A program made the position numbers and the translations under genes. The notes beneath the pieces were generated by a model. The model worked only from the letters and a program-made list of their open reading frames with translations. It ran no database searches and had not been told where the DNA came from. From assembly GCA_020002185.1 (NCBI GenBank), contig CM034534.1, positions 65,236,304-65,300,303 of the forward strand: a DNA stretch of 64,000 nucleotides, written 5' to 3'. This document shows positions 19,873-31,880 of this stretch, piece by piece; within the stretch, counting starts at the first letter, position 1; every line of letters starts with the position of its first letter. The DNA is from Paraescarpia echinospica (lineage: Eukaryota > Annelida > Polychaeta > Sabellida > Siboglinidae).

Positions 19873-20216
19873 CAACCGAAAGCCTGCCTGAGGAGGGGCA
19901 GAAAGGTGCTCGCCAACGGCGCCAGCAGCGCCGTCAGAAACTCGCCCGAACCCGTCTGCAGGACGGCCCTCTTCCGTTTGATGGCTACTTTTTTCGACGC
20001 TAACTTGCGCAAATTGTTCCTGTACTTTATCAGCACTTTTCGGTTGTTAGGCGTCAATTTCACGTTCCCTCGCAGAATGTTATACGCGCAGTCGGCCAGA
20101 CTGCAGATGAGGTCGGCGTCTGCGTGAGTGATTACCGTCTTTCTCAGATTCGTATTCCCCTTGTAGCGGCGCAACAGCTGCAGGGCAAGGATGTGCCTCT
20201 TCACGCGCTCTGTCAT
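19872..20216 (-). CDS. small basic Polinton protein with hydrophobic C-terminus
   Basis: 114 aa from ATG 20216. Two helical basic segments (VKRHILALQLLRRYKGN; KLTPNNRKVLIKYRNNLRKL) are followed by KKVAIKRKRAVLQTGSGEFL and a hydrophobic end (LTALLAPLASTFLPLL). The KxLTPxxRxVL...KRA.LQ.G.GF pattern is one of the most constant small proteins of Polintons and adintoviruses. Its stop overlaps the start of the next gene. A TATA-like box lies 35-44 bases upstream. DNA condensation or membrane interaction is inferred from charge and hydrophobicity. Confidence 0.7.
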   Translation of the reverse strand: MTERVKRHILALQLLRRYKGNTNLRKTVITHADADLICSLADCAYNILRGNVKLTPNNRKVLIKYRNNLRKLASKKVAIKRKRAVLQTGSGEFLTALLAPLASTFLPLLRQAFG

Positions 20217-20250
20217 CCTGTCGAATGACGGCGGCCGCGGCGCGCCCCTC

Positions 20251-20260
20251 CTTTTTTATA
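20251..20260 (-). promoter_or_regulatory. TATA box overlapping the ATPase stop codon
   Basis: Minus-strand TATAAAAAAG contains the TAA stop of the ATPase gene and lies about 40 bases before ATG 20216. Confidence 0.45.
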
Positions 20261-20930
20261 GTCTCGTCGGCACATAGACGTACTGAACGGGGTCGTCGGG
20301 GAAAATTTCCGTACGCAGGCGCATGGTTTCCGGCGTTTCCTGTTTCAGATCCACCAGGAGGTAACCGTAGGCGGCCGACGTGGCATCCTTGTACGCCTCC
20401 ACCATCTAGTTGATACCGCTCGGGTACATCTGCTTCGCCAGGTGACCTACTTGGCCAGCGTCCCGGGGACTCTTGAAGAGGACCATATACTGCGCGTTTA
20501 AACTGATTGTGCGATTTTCTTTCCCTTTCGGAAAGAGATTCTGCAAAAGTTGTACGACGGACGCGTTGCAGTGGTGACTTTTTTTAGTAAACAAAGTCGT
20601 GACGCTACTATTGGTCTCCGACATCAGGTCATCGAGCACTAGAACCGTCCTCGTTTTGGTGTCCAGAAGCGACGGATCCGGCAAACCGTCTACAAATTCT
20701 ACGCCGGCCATAGAGTCGTAAGCGGCCTGCCACTGGCCGTAACACCACAGAATTTTCTCCGGTGGCGGCGAAATCATACACGAAGCAAACTTTAACAGGC
20801 GTACAACGAAAGTAGTCTTCCCGCACCCCGTAGGGCCGGACACTATACACGTAAAAGGGTGCTTCCACTTTCCGTCCATAGCAACATCTGGTGCGCCGAC
20901 AACGTCACGATCGCCTATATGCACCACCAT
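20256..20930 (-). pseudogene. FtsK/HerA-type genome-packaging ATPase, in-frame stop
   Basis: Starts at ATG 20930 with Walker A (VSGPTGCGKTTFVVRLL, residues about 30-46) and Walker B (VLVLDDLMSE, about 93-102), followed by the sensor-like segment (NRTISLNAQYMVLFKSPRD). TAG at 20408-20406 ends the frame after 174 residues. The same frame then continues for about 49 codons with the family's usual C-terminal part, closing at 20258-20256. The enzyme pumps the linear genome into the capsid. The ATP-binding core is intact and only the C-terminal quarter is lost. It is the first gene of the minus-strand block, with a TATA box near 21000. Confidence 0.88.
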
Positions 20931-20996
20931 CGACGCTTTTCAGTCACTAGGGAACATGCTTTTTTCTTTTTTAGTCACTAGATGTCAGCACATCGT

Positions 20997-21004
20997 TATA
21001 AAGC
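20997..21004 (-). promoter_or_regulatory. TATA box of the packaging ATPase gene
   Basis: Minus-strand CTTTATAACG lies about 65 bases upstream of ATG 20930 and just inside the right subterminal repeats. Confidence 0.5.
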
Positions 21005-21017
21005 GCACGCGACACCG

Positions 21018-21137
21018 CATAACCATTACATAACCTTTTAGCTATTGCTAGTGCTACCCTCTAGTGAATGCGCTACTCATAACCATTACATAACCTTTTA
21101 GTTATTGCTAGTGCTACCCTCTAGTGAAGGCGCTACT
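21018..21137. repeat. tandem pair of 60-bp subterminal repeats
   Basis: CATAACCATTACATAACC to GCGCTACT occurs twice with a 60-bp offset and three or fewer differences, adjoining the right terminal repeat. The left end has no equivalent pair. Confidence 0.85.
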
Positions 21138-21407
21138 CATTTGTTACTAATTAGTACTTAATTAATTACCCTAATTTTTTACCTAATTAGTACCTGATTA
21201 GTCACTAGAGGTCGACAATCACCCTATCTATTTTCTTATTAGTGCCTCATTAGTTAGTAGATGGCGACACCCTCTTTCTCATGACCCCCATCAATCACTT
21301 TGACGTTTACTAAAACATTAGTGCTAAAAAACGTAGGAATTCTACTTATAAAAAACTCAAAAGCCTTTGATCTTAGGTCACTTCCGGTGATCGCGGCGCC
21401 TGAACCA
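21130..21407 (-). repeat. Polinton right terminal inverted repeat
   Basis: Reverse complement of 4644-4923, about 97% identical by eye. Differences are clustered at the GGGAAATAAATAGG/CTATCTATTTTC position. Confidence 0.93.
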
Positions 21408-21583
21408 CTACTAATACAGTAATTAAATAAATATACTAAAATATTGATCTTAACTACAGTTCTATATAGAAATAAGATATTGCAAATTAATTTAATTTAA
21501 CTAATGTACATGTAGGTATAAAATAAATATATAAATGGGTTAATTAATACATAAGAAATATAAAACCAATCAAAATGCAGAGA

Positions 21584-21890
21584 CTAAACTATGCCACATT
21601 GGACAAGAAAGAGAGTCGAAAAAATGGAGCGTGCCTTGAAAGTGGAGAGACAATCAGACGTTTTAATGTCGTTATGCAAAGTGTTCCACAAAGTCGCCGC
21701 GGCGACCGCAAACGAACTGTCCCCAGCTTTGACATGAGTTCGCAGGACCGTTAACATGTTATTGATGGCAGAGCACAGGGCTCTTGTTTGTTTGTATGGG
21801 CATACAAAGTCGCATAAACAACAGAGACATGGCGCTGTCACTCCGTGGCGGTGTAGGATCAACCTAGCAGCAGAGTTGTGCATTCTCTGC
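21584..21890 (-). mobile_element. LINE reverse transcriptase, C-terminal remnant
   Basis: The minus strand reads a degenerate LINE tail: MHNSAARLILHRHG at the start and FAVAAATLWNTLHNDIKTSD, then STFKARS at the end. This matches the constant end of Jockey/L2/CR1-like ORF2 proteins (NAAARL... FSVAAPRLWN... STFK). The central part is collapsed by deletion. Both ends are truncated. Confidence 0.7.
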
Positions 21891-22718
21891 AGTCGAGCGA
21901 CGTTGTTAACAGAAGTTCCGTATATAACTGAATTTCAGTAATCAAGCCGTGATGTAATAATATCATTGACGACACGTTCCTTTGCGACTTAGTGACTCAA
22001 CAACAGTGTATACCATATAGTATCGTGTATGTATAAAATCGGGTATTGTTATCGGACGAAATTATTACACATATGCAATAGTATAGCGGCTAAGAGCCAT
22101 AAATTTCGTACGACGCAAAATTCCCTGGCATCTTGATATCTAGTGTCGTTTTCTCAAATCAACAACGTTTGTACTGGATGATGACATGCCAACCAGGTTT
22201 ATTATTAGAAATTGTCGCCCTAAACTTTCACCGAACCTAACGGAAGAGAAAAAACGACTCAATACCAAGTCCATGGCCCACAAGCATAAACGACAAGTGA
22301 TAGTCAATAGGCCTATAATTTAGTATGAAGTCGAGTATTAAACGCGAAAATTACGTTTATAAAAATGCCACTGCCGCCGCCTCAACATTTAAATAGGCCT
22401 AGATTCTAGTATAATTTCATGGTTGACACAAGTTTGATACAGTGTTGGCACTTACAAGTACAGATGACAAGGAAAGGAAATGCACAGCCATAGGACAGAT
22501 GACGAGACAATATTATAAATGTATGTTATGAATGTATACTGAACATATAAGTGATTTTGTTTGCCTTCTTGTTTTCAGAAAAGGTGAATATGAAGTATGA
22601 ACTCTTGTGATAAGGATCACACTGGAACTTTGTCAAACATTTCAGTATATAATATATATTATATATGTATATATAATGTTCTTTGTGTCAATGACTGTAC
22701 ATCATAGTTCAAGTCAGA
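21891..22718. other. intergenic; contains interspersed repeat copy B
   Basis: 22028-22112 matches 1908-1990. The rest is AT-rich with no gene support. Confidence 0.5.
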
Positions 22719-22829
22719 ATGGATGTTTCACAGTGGTTCCTCTTAACTAAGCGGATTTTCGTTATATTAGGCATCCTTACAGTTATGGAGGGAGTCAATT
22801 GTTCCTATCACTGCGGTGCAGACTACCTG
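22719..22829 (+). CDS. candidate first coding exon with signal peptide
   Basis: ATG at 22719 opens 37 codons: a short polar start, a hydrophobic core (IFVILGILTVMEGVNC) ending at a plausible cleavage site, then CSYHCGADYL followed by a CTG|GTAATG donor. Possible downstream acceptors are TTTACAGAG near 24023 and TTTGCAG near 24471, each opening short frames, but I could not settle a phase-consistent model. This may be the 5' end of a small secreted or membrane host gene, or chance. Confidence 0.25.
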
Positions 22830-23779
22830 GTAATGTGTTGAAGGATGATTGAAAGTGTCAGTACATATGTAAAATTGGGTCAGGCTCTGTGGTATTTCAT
22901 TCTGTGATATGTTGTGCATCAAGGGGAATTTTCTCCTTCATTATTTGTCATTGTTTTATTTCACATTTTCAAATATTGTAAAAATATGTTTTACACGTTA
23001 TTGTTAAATGCTTTATGTATTGCAACTATTTGTTTTGTAGTAATTGCAGTGTGGCTTAATGATTAACACATCAATATTTTAAGACTCTCCTAGGAAAATC
23101 ATAATTGAAAGGAGGCTGTATTACCGAGGTCACCATAATGAGGGGTTCACTTTGTATTACCCCATACTGGTACGTAATAACAATAATAATTTGGTCACCA
23201 ATCTGTAACACTCCTAAGACACATATTCCTGAGAGAAATATGTATGATGTGCCCCTTTGTTGTTGTGTTTGCAATTCTAATAATTAATTGTTATACTAAT
23301 TATTTGAAGGTAAGGCATGTATTGAACATTGCTTTAAAACAGTTATCTATAAAATCAGATTATTGTGTAATAAAATATGTGAAGCATCATAGTATTGTAT
23401 TATTAGTTTGTACTATAGTAAAAAAATGCAATGCATTAAGAATGAACCAACATCAAATATATATATACACACGGTATATATATATAAAATATATATATAT
23501 ATATATATATATATACCGTGTGTATATATATATTTGATGTTGGTTCATTCTTAATGCATTGCATTTTTTTACTATAGTACAAACTATATATATATATATA
23601 TATTATATATATATATAGTTGATGACATTTACTGTTATTGTCTCACATATGTTATAACAACAACACATATACATCAATACACATTAACAGCAAGTAATGT
23701 ACCAATAGTAATGCTAACCAATACCTACAAACCCCGATTTAAATATATATATATATATACATGTATAGATATGTGTGTG

Positions 23780-23810
<31 letters not shown>

Positions 23811-24515
23811 CATCATGATCACCGTTTGAAGACATCACATTCGATTCGGATGGTGAGTGAAATGTCATTGTATCGATTTTTGCTTTCTTTGATTTATCTA
23901 TGTTTGGTGTGCAGATACAATTACGCTCTTTAGTCAGTTCTTGATTAAGCAAATTGCACTGTTGACATCTCTTTTTACCTGACATAGATGCGACGTTTGC
24001 TTAAATTGATGCTTTACAGAGGTGGTTGTGCGAGATGACCCCGACAGTGAAAGTGACACGGACGGAGCTGAGGAGATGACAGCCACTTGCACTGCCTCGT
24101 GTGGGTATTTGTATTACTGTTATTTCATTTTACTGATTTAGGTAATTTGATATCAACCACAGACTAGAATGCACGAATTGGATGTAGCATGACCACTACA
24201 TATGTATTGTTCATCAATAACATTTATAATCGTAAATATAGCATATTGCGACACAAAAATTGGTATATGGATTCCATTCAATGTCACCTTTATTTCCTGT
24301 ACTATACCTGGAGCTTTGTGGAGAGGCATACCTGTTTGTAGAGTGTGTTTTACGATCGTTATTATCATTAATTTTGTATCACGTATTACAGGGCAGTGAC
24401 AATTCGCGTGGCCAATAAATACTTCATGTATGTAAATGTAAGAAGTTCACAAATGTTGTATTTCGTTTGCAGGAGACCCCTCCCATGGGCAGCCAACATC
24501 AAGTGAGAAGACCAA
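22830..24515. other. AT-rich intergenic or intronic DNA
   Basis: Contains a TA-rich foldback at 23405-23585 and TA/TG microsatellites at 23590-23620 and 23740-23810. A minus-strand frame from 23985 (MSGKKRCQQCNLLNQELTK) has two cysteine pairs but runs into the microsatellite; not called. Confidence 0.4.
23405..23585. repeat. long near-perfect inverted repeat with TA-rich centre
   Basis: The left arm starts AGTTTGTACTATAGTAAAAA and the right arm ends with its complement. Between them AATGCAATGCATTAAG, GAACCAACATCAAAT and ACACACGG are mirrored exactly, with (TA)n in the loop. Arms are about 80 bp. A foldback/MITE or a palindromised TA microsatellite. Confidence 0.9.
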
Positions 24516-25080
24516 GCCAGCGGAATCGAACCCACGTTCGATTCCGCTTCAACGATTCCGACTCCGATTCCGATTCCAGCAGACCTTTTCAATTCCGAGT
24601 CCGAGTCCGATTCCGTTTCCAACTCCGGTTGTCTGAGCTAACTGCATTTTAGATAAAGTGGATAGTAAAACATTTGGTCTTCCTTAATCTGGGTCACTGT
24701 AGCCAACAGTATGCTATCAACATTAACTCAGCTTAAAATGTCATGTACCTAATGAATTGATGGTAGACACAATGGGTTTAGATATATCAATATACCGATT
24801 ACCAATTATGGAACATATCATGGTATAAACGTCATACATTCTTGTAATGTTGACTGTATCCAATCTATTCATTGACTACATTATTTTTAAATATAAAGCA
24901 AAATTAGTAGGCCCGATTGGAGTTGGAATCGGAATCGAAAGGTTTGCTGGAATCGGAATCAAACCGACTCCAGCACAACTTTTGGTCAAGTTGAATCAAA
25001 AGTTGTGTTGGGGTTGGAATTGGAATCGAACTGAGACAATCGGTGTTGGAATCGGAATCAGAATTGAAAAGGTCTCTATT
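24516..25080. repeat. inverted pair of TTCCGA/GGAATC hexamer-like arrays
   Basis: 24535-24630 is rich in TCCGAT and TTCCGA. 24915-25070 is rich in GGAATC and is partly the reverse complement of the first (shared CTTTTCAATTC and GGTTGTCT(G/C)AG context). Probably the two arms of one diverged inverted repeat about 550 bp across. Confidence 0.6.
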
Positions 25081-26399
<1,319 letters not shown>

Positions 26400-26443
26400 T
26401 GACTACTGGCTCATCTATTTACACTGGTTCTGCCTTAGTACTA

Positions 26444-26560
26444 TGAATTTGATCACTGCCCCCTTGTAGGGGCAATGACTCATTGCATTGAGACCTGTGT
26501 TTACAATGATCACTGTCTCGTTGTAGGGGCATTGACTCATTACCTTAGCTCTGTTCATGG
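26444..26560 (+). repeat. short tandem duplication, about 60-bp unit
   Basis: TTGATCACTG...GTAGGGGCAATGACTCATT and ATGATCACTG...GTAGGGGCATTGACTCATT follow each other about 60 bp apart. Confidence 0.7.
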
Positions 26561-26652
26561 CCACTAATCTGAGAATGGAGTAGGGCGGGGGCGAATCCTC
26601 GGCCAACAGGACTCACCCTTCCTAGTTTGACAGTGGCAACTTGACTGTCCCA

Positions 26653-28094
26653 TCAACCTTCTGTGCAAGAAGAGCGGGGCGTCAAAAGTGCTAGGGCTAT
26701 GACTACGGCTATAGTCATACGTGTTTCCATTGCTCCTGCTGTAATGTCTTGACCGAGTGCTGTCCCTACGAGTATGTTCTCAGTCGTCTCCGTAAGCCCG
26801 GTCATCGTGACGGGAATTCGTTCGGTCCCTTCGGTGTTTATCAGACCGATATTCGTGGCGGTCATTATCATGGCGAAATCTGGCACTGTGTCGGTGGCCT
26901 CGCCGATACCTACGGGGTCTTCCGAGTCCGAGTTGGAGGAGCTGCTTCCTGAGCTGCTACTAGTCCAGCGTCGGCACCAACGACCTGTCTTCGCCACCCC
27001 TCTCTGCCGACGTAGTGTGTTTAAATATTCGCGATCGGTGGCCTTTTCCGCCGCACTCATAGCAAGTAAGGGGTGATGGTGATCGTCCCCGCTTGTTAGC
27101 GCATTCCCGTGACCCATGTCCGGTGCCTCCATAAGTGTAGCATGTGTCAACGGTAGGGATTGCCTTGGCAGAGATAGCAAACTGTTGACGTTGTCTCACC
27201 ACTCCCTCTACCAGTCTCTCCACGTATGTGGCTTCTGGGAGGCCCCTGTCACCCTCACTGTTGGCCCATCGTCAAATGACACTTGTCTGTGTCTACCTCC
27301 AAACGTGCGGAGTGCACCCTGCATGTGCATGACATGCCCCACTGCGTCTTGAATGGTGCCCGGATTGTGCACCTTCATTGTCTCTTGTGCCGCATTCCTA
27401 TCTCGGATACCCGTGAGAAACGCTGTCACCGCGATACTTTGGTATGCTTGTCCGGTTAAGGCATACACGCGATGCCCAAACGGGTCCATGCTCTCCCCTT
27501 CCTCCTGTTGTACGGTAGTTAGATCTGTTCAGAGTGTCATCTGTATTATCGGTCTGTGGTTGCTATACCTCTTGTGGAAGGCTTGCATGCAGTCCGTCCG
27601 TTCTTGATGGGAGAAGCTGCGACGTGCAGATAGTGCTGCATCTTTCAGACTGGACGTTAGCCGAAACATTCGCTCACCGACGTCCCAGTTGTAGTGATCT
27701 GCCAGGAATTCAAACTGGTGGAACCAGTTGTCCCATTCCCCCGTCTTGCCCTCGAACTTGTCAAGGGTAACAAATATGTCACTATGATAAGGAGGGGCAC
27801 CGGGAGAGGAGACACGAATTTGCTTGCGTCGGCTATCCCTTCCGCTACCAAGAATTGACCAATCCTCTTATTTGTATATGAGATTCTCTGACTAGTGTTT
27901 TGGCAATTCGCCTCCAAAGTTTTAAGTCTTTTATCTGACGTTTCCTTGTGGTCATTCAGCTTTGCATCAACCTTCTCGAGCATTTTGTATATTATCGCGA
28001 AATTGCGATACGATATGTCTGGACTATCTATGTCAGTTGTGGGGAGGCCCCCTGTGGTTCCCTCTAGCGGGAGTGTAACTGGAGTTTCAGACAT
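26653..28094 (-). pseudogene. gag of an LTR retrotransposon (gypsy-like), decayed
   Basis: Minus strand. From ATG 28094 the translation has a coiled-coil-like N-terminal region (IIYKMLEKVDAKLNDHKETS), then, after frameshifts, a capsid-like region (GTTGSTSLNSWQ frame; DPFGHRVYALTGQAYQS). Two zinc knuckles follow (CYTYGGTGHGSREC and CYECGGKGHRSRIF). Each knuckle has lost a ligand: the second Cys is Tyr in one and the last Cys is Phe in the other. Several frame changes break the gene. No protease, reverse transcriptase or LTR is visible downstream, where a 26.5-kb repeat begins. The order fits a Ty3/gypsy gag, but clade is not certain. Confidence 0.7.
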
Positions 28095-30469
28095 ATCGTC
28101 TAATGTTTCTGGTTAATCTTCCTTTACGTCCTTATCTCGTCTAGTCCTCATACTAAGGGTGACAAAAGATAGACATGGAAAACACGGAGTTCAAATGTGC
28201 AGTATTCTATAAAGATCAAACTCGGAAAAACTTAATTATCTCCAAATTGCAGGATAGATTACAACAACTAGAAATTAGAGGTGTCTGACAATTAACGACC
28301 AATACCTGTCGATGTAACACAACAAAACGTTATGTCCTATACGAACATTGCAAAGTTGAATCACAAACAGCAAACCTAATGGTGTTACCAATAGAAGTTA
28401 AAACAATGTTGTCAAATATATACAGTGTCAATTCACCACTACTGAAACTGACATAACTTGTTATGTCAAATACCACACATACTGGATTAATATTGTCAAT
28501 GATACATATTAAATCACCAACTGAACCTATTCTAAGAAAATATCAAATCAATTATCATGCAAATACTGTTAGTAATTAAATTACTAAACTGAACCTGACA
28601 CAAGAAAATGTTCCATGTGAATCAATTACTACCAGTGTTATACAGGTGGCAATTCCGGTATCAGGTCAACACAAACGTATTGAAAACAATAGGGGTCATG
28701 GTACAGTTAAACTTCCAGTTTGGTTACAGAAAAAAAGTGCAGTGTTTTTTGGAGAAATAATTTTTTTACCAAATTCATCTGCTCTGACATGAGTGCATTT
28801 ATTTTCCGGTGTGATTGTAGAAGTCGTTGACAATAAAATGGTGTATTTTTTAGCTGGTTTTACTAAGCGGAAGGGTATTTGGCAGTAATTTGGCCAGTTG
28901 ACTCTTTAGCCGGATTACTGCCTGCATCCATTCGTAAATATTGACCGGTGTCACACATACTGGCATTTTACGAGAGCTAGAAATTGTAGGTCACGTTAAC
29001 ATGGTCGCCAATGGGAAACCTAACAGTGTGCTGAACCCAATAACGAACTCTTGCCGACTGTAATCGGAGCTAGTTTAATAAATAATTTTGCACAACTAAC
29101 GTTGTCTTGACTTAATGATTGAAAACAGCACAATGGTTGATGTGTAAAATCTAACGTGTAATTTATCTTCGCAACACCGGCATCGTTGGCGTAGCCGTGG
29201 GCGGAGTCTAGCCGTAAGGCGCTAAAGTAACGGCGATGATTTGGCGAAGTATCAGTTACGACGTCGTACAACTATAAGTGACGTTATTTCGTCAAGCTAA
29301 GCGATGCGACGAGACTTGCTTCCCAATCCCATCTAAAGCTAACTAACTAGACGTTGTACAATAGGTAAATAGACCAACGCAGGATGTCATGCTTGCTGGG
29401 GGTCTAGCTATTGTTCGACAACTGACAGGCCAGCGTGCGCGCGCATTCATCCATGCACGGCAAGCCCGCCCAACACGAATTCAGCCAACTAAATCGAATG
29501 TTTTCCTGGTTAAGGAATCCACGTTTCTAACTCACAGGGAAACCCAGGATTGCTATAGAAACGGAGGCACACTAAATTCACTGAAGTCGGTGACAGAAAG
29601 CGGCGTTGTCAGAACGATGTCTGCACACTTTTTAAGGTGTACATGTATCGTATACGTCAGACGCAGGTGCGTAGTTTCTGACACCACTGTCGCATTGCCG
29701 GGTACATAACATGCCAATAGGAATGCTTACCCGGATACGGGGTGGAGACGAGTCTTGGCTTATGCGGTACGCCGTCACTAGACTAGTTGTCCGGTTGGCG
29801 TCTTTGCGATTCACTTATGAAAAACTAACTTTTAAGCCACGCCCAGCGCGCTCGTGATTGGTTGCTAGGTCAAAGAGCGTTTGACACATGTGTCACGAGC
29901 GTTCCATTCTATTTTTTTGCTGGGAAACGTCAGGGCTAGTTATATGTTAACAAGGGGCTATACGTACACAGATTAATTTTACGAACAGGTTGGCAGGGCC
30001 CTACGTATACGTACGTTCATCCAGATTATATTATCCAGCGTTAAATTTAGACTGATACAGATTAGGACAGTCGCGAAATCTTGCTTGCTAGGAGCCAAAC
30101 CATGCGCACCTGAATGAGATGGCACTTATTAAGCAGCATCTTGCAATGAATGGAGCTTTGTTCACGTAATATCGTAGTGATGACGAAGCACGGCGGAAGA
30201 CTGCATCTCACGGCACTGACATTACTCGATTTTGTATGTCCATATAGAAACAACTATTTCGACCCATCGATCGATGAATCTGGCGGGCTGAATTCAGAAT
30301 TCCAAGATGATGCATAGGCCAGCTTGTTGTGGATGTACCAGGGTGTCACTGAAATAAGAAAACCAACATGAAAAACATATGACTGTCTTCATGAGGGGAA
30401 AATGAGGCAATTAGTGAAACAAGTGTACAAAATATATACAAATATAATACGATTATAATGTTAATATGA
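28095..30469. other. intergenic, no gene supported
   Basis: AT-rich to 29150, then a more CpG-containing stretch (29150-29900) that ends with a CCAAT-type ATTGG next to GTTGCTAGGTCAAAG near 29866. A promoter-like patch is possible, but no first exon is evident. No RNA gene seen. Confidence 0.4.
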
Positions 30470-31880
30470 TTCGCTATCGGTAATTAGTCATTGGATTCTT
30501 GACTTTCTTCTGCTCCGTCCTCAAGTCGTCAAAATGAATGACATGGTCACCAACACTGTCATCTTGAACACCGGAACTCACCAGGGTTGTGTTCTCTCCC
30601 CGCTCCTGTACTCGCTCTTCATGAACGACTGTGTGTCCTAACATTCCTCCGTACAGCTGGTGATGCTTGCAGGTGTTATCAACTTGGAAGGGTTGGTGAG
30701 GAACTCAGATGAGTCTGAGTACCTCCATGAAGTGGACAGGCTGGTGTCGTGGTGTGAGTACCTCCATTAAGTGGACAGGCTGGTGTGGTGGTGTAAGTAC
30801 CGGCATAAAGTGAACAGGCTGGTGTCGTGATGTGAGTACCTCCATGAAGTGGACAGGCTGGTGTGGTGGTGTAAGTACCGCCATAAAGTGAACAGGCTGG
30901 TGTCGTGGTGTGAGTACCTCCATGAAGTGGACAGGCTGGTGTGGTGGTGTAAGTACCGCCATAAAGTGGACAGGCTGGTGTCGTGGTGTGAGTACCTCCA
31001 TGAAGTGGACAGGCTGGTGTTGTGGTGTAAGTACCTCCATGAAGTGGACAGGCTGGTGTCGTGGTGTGAGTACCTCCATGAAGTGGACAGGCTGGTGTTG
31101 TGGTGTAAGTACATCCATGAAGTGGACAGGCTGGTGTCGTGGTGTGAGTACCTCCATGAAGTGGACAGGCTGGTGTTGTGGTGTAAGTACCTCCATGAAG
31201 TGGACAGGCTGGTGTGGTGGTGTGAGTACCTCCATGAAGTGGACAGGCTGGTGTTGTGGTGTGACGAAAACAATCTTCAACAGAACGCGTCCAAAGCAAA
31301 GGAGATGATCTTTGATTTTAGAAAGAAGAAAGCCCCAGTTGCTGCCATTATTATCAATGACGAAGCCATCAAAAGAGTGGACTGCTTCAAATTTCTGGAT
31401 GCCACCATCTCTAGTGACCAAGGATGGGAGAAAAACACGGATGCAGTCGTGAAGAAGGCCCAGCAAAGTCTTTGCTTCCCGCGCCAGCTGAAGAAGTTCG
31501 GGCTGAGGAGAAAAATGCTTCTTCAATACTATCGCTCGGCTATTGAGAGTGTACTTACATTCGCCATATGTGGGTGGTTCGGAAATATTAACCAGCGTCA
31601 AAAGACCAGGCTAGACATAGCGGTAAAAACAACATCGAAGATCGTCGGTAGTGAACTCACCCCGTATCAGATATATACAGTGAATGAACCAGGAAGAGAG
31701 CTGACAAAATTATCACGGATCCAACACACCATCCAGCCCACCATCATTTCGAACTATTCCCTCCAGGCAGGCGATTAAGAAATATCCGTTCTAAGAAAAA
31801 TCGCTTCCGAGACAGTTTCTTTCCCCGGGCTGTGGCTGCTTTATCGGGGATTAAATACATACTTTCGTGTTAGATATAGA
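30470..31880 (+). mobile_element. LINE reverse transcriptase fragment containing an expanded minisatellite
   Basis: 30530-30640 translates to the RT motif-B region (GTHQGCVLSPLLYSLFMNDC). 31260-31770 gives the following thumb and tail (WCDENNLQQNASKAKEMIFD, FKFLDATISS, KAQQSLCFPRQLKKFGLRR, FAICGWFGN). This order is that of Rex1/Jockey-like LINEs. Between them the palm region is replaced by fourteen 39-bp repeats in phase with the downstream frame, so 30849-31778 reads open for 309 codons. The catalytic FADD box is gone, so the copy is dead. Confidence 0.75.
30719..31264. repeat. 39-bp minisatellite, exactly 14 units
   Basis: Units start GTACCTCCATGAAGTGGACA and fall at 39-bp steps from 30719 to 31226 without a length change. 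The unit encodes EYLHEVDRLV(S/L/W)WC on the plus strand. Substitutions are few and partly alternate between neighbouring units, pointing to expansion of a two-unit block. Confidence 0.97.

Larger units (their letters stand above)
4644..21407. mobile_element. Polinton/Maverick (virus-like self-synthesising transposon), complete but mutated
   Basis: A 16.8-kb unit bounded by about 280-bp inverted repeats. It holds the diagnostic Polinton set: family-B DNA polymerase, retroviral-type integrase, adenovirus-type cysteine protease, FtsK/HerA-type packaging ATPase, and double- and single-jelly-roll capsid proteins. Base composition changes sharply from the AT-rich flanks to GC-rich coding sequence inside. 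Polymerase runs plus and the virion/integration block runs minus, meeting at two facing polyadenylation signals near 14.6 kb. Five core genes carry premature stops or frameshifts, while the major capsid gene is open. I found no clean 6-bp target-site duplication next to the termini chosen here, so the exact ends may be off by a few bases. Confidence 0.95.
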
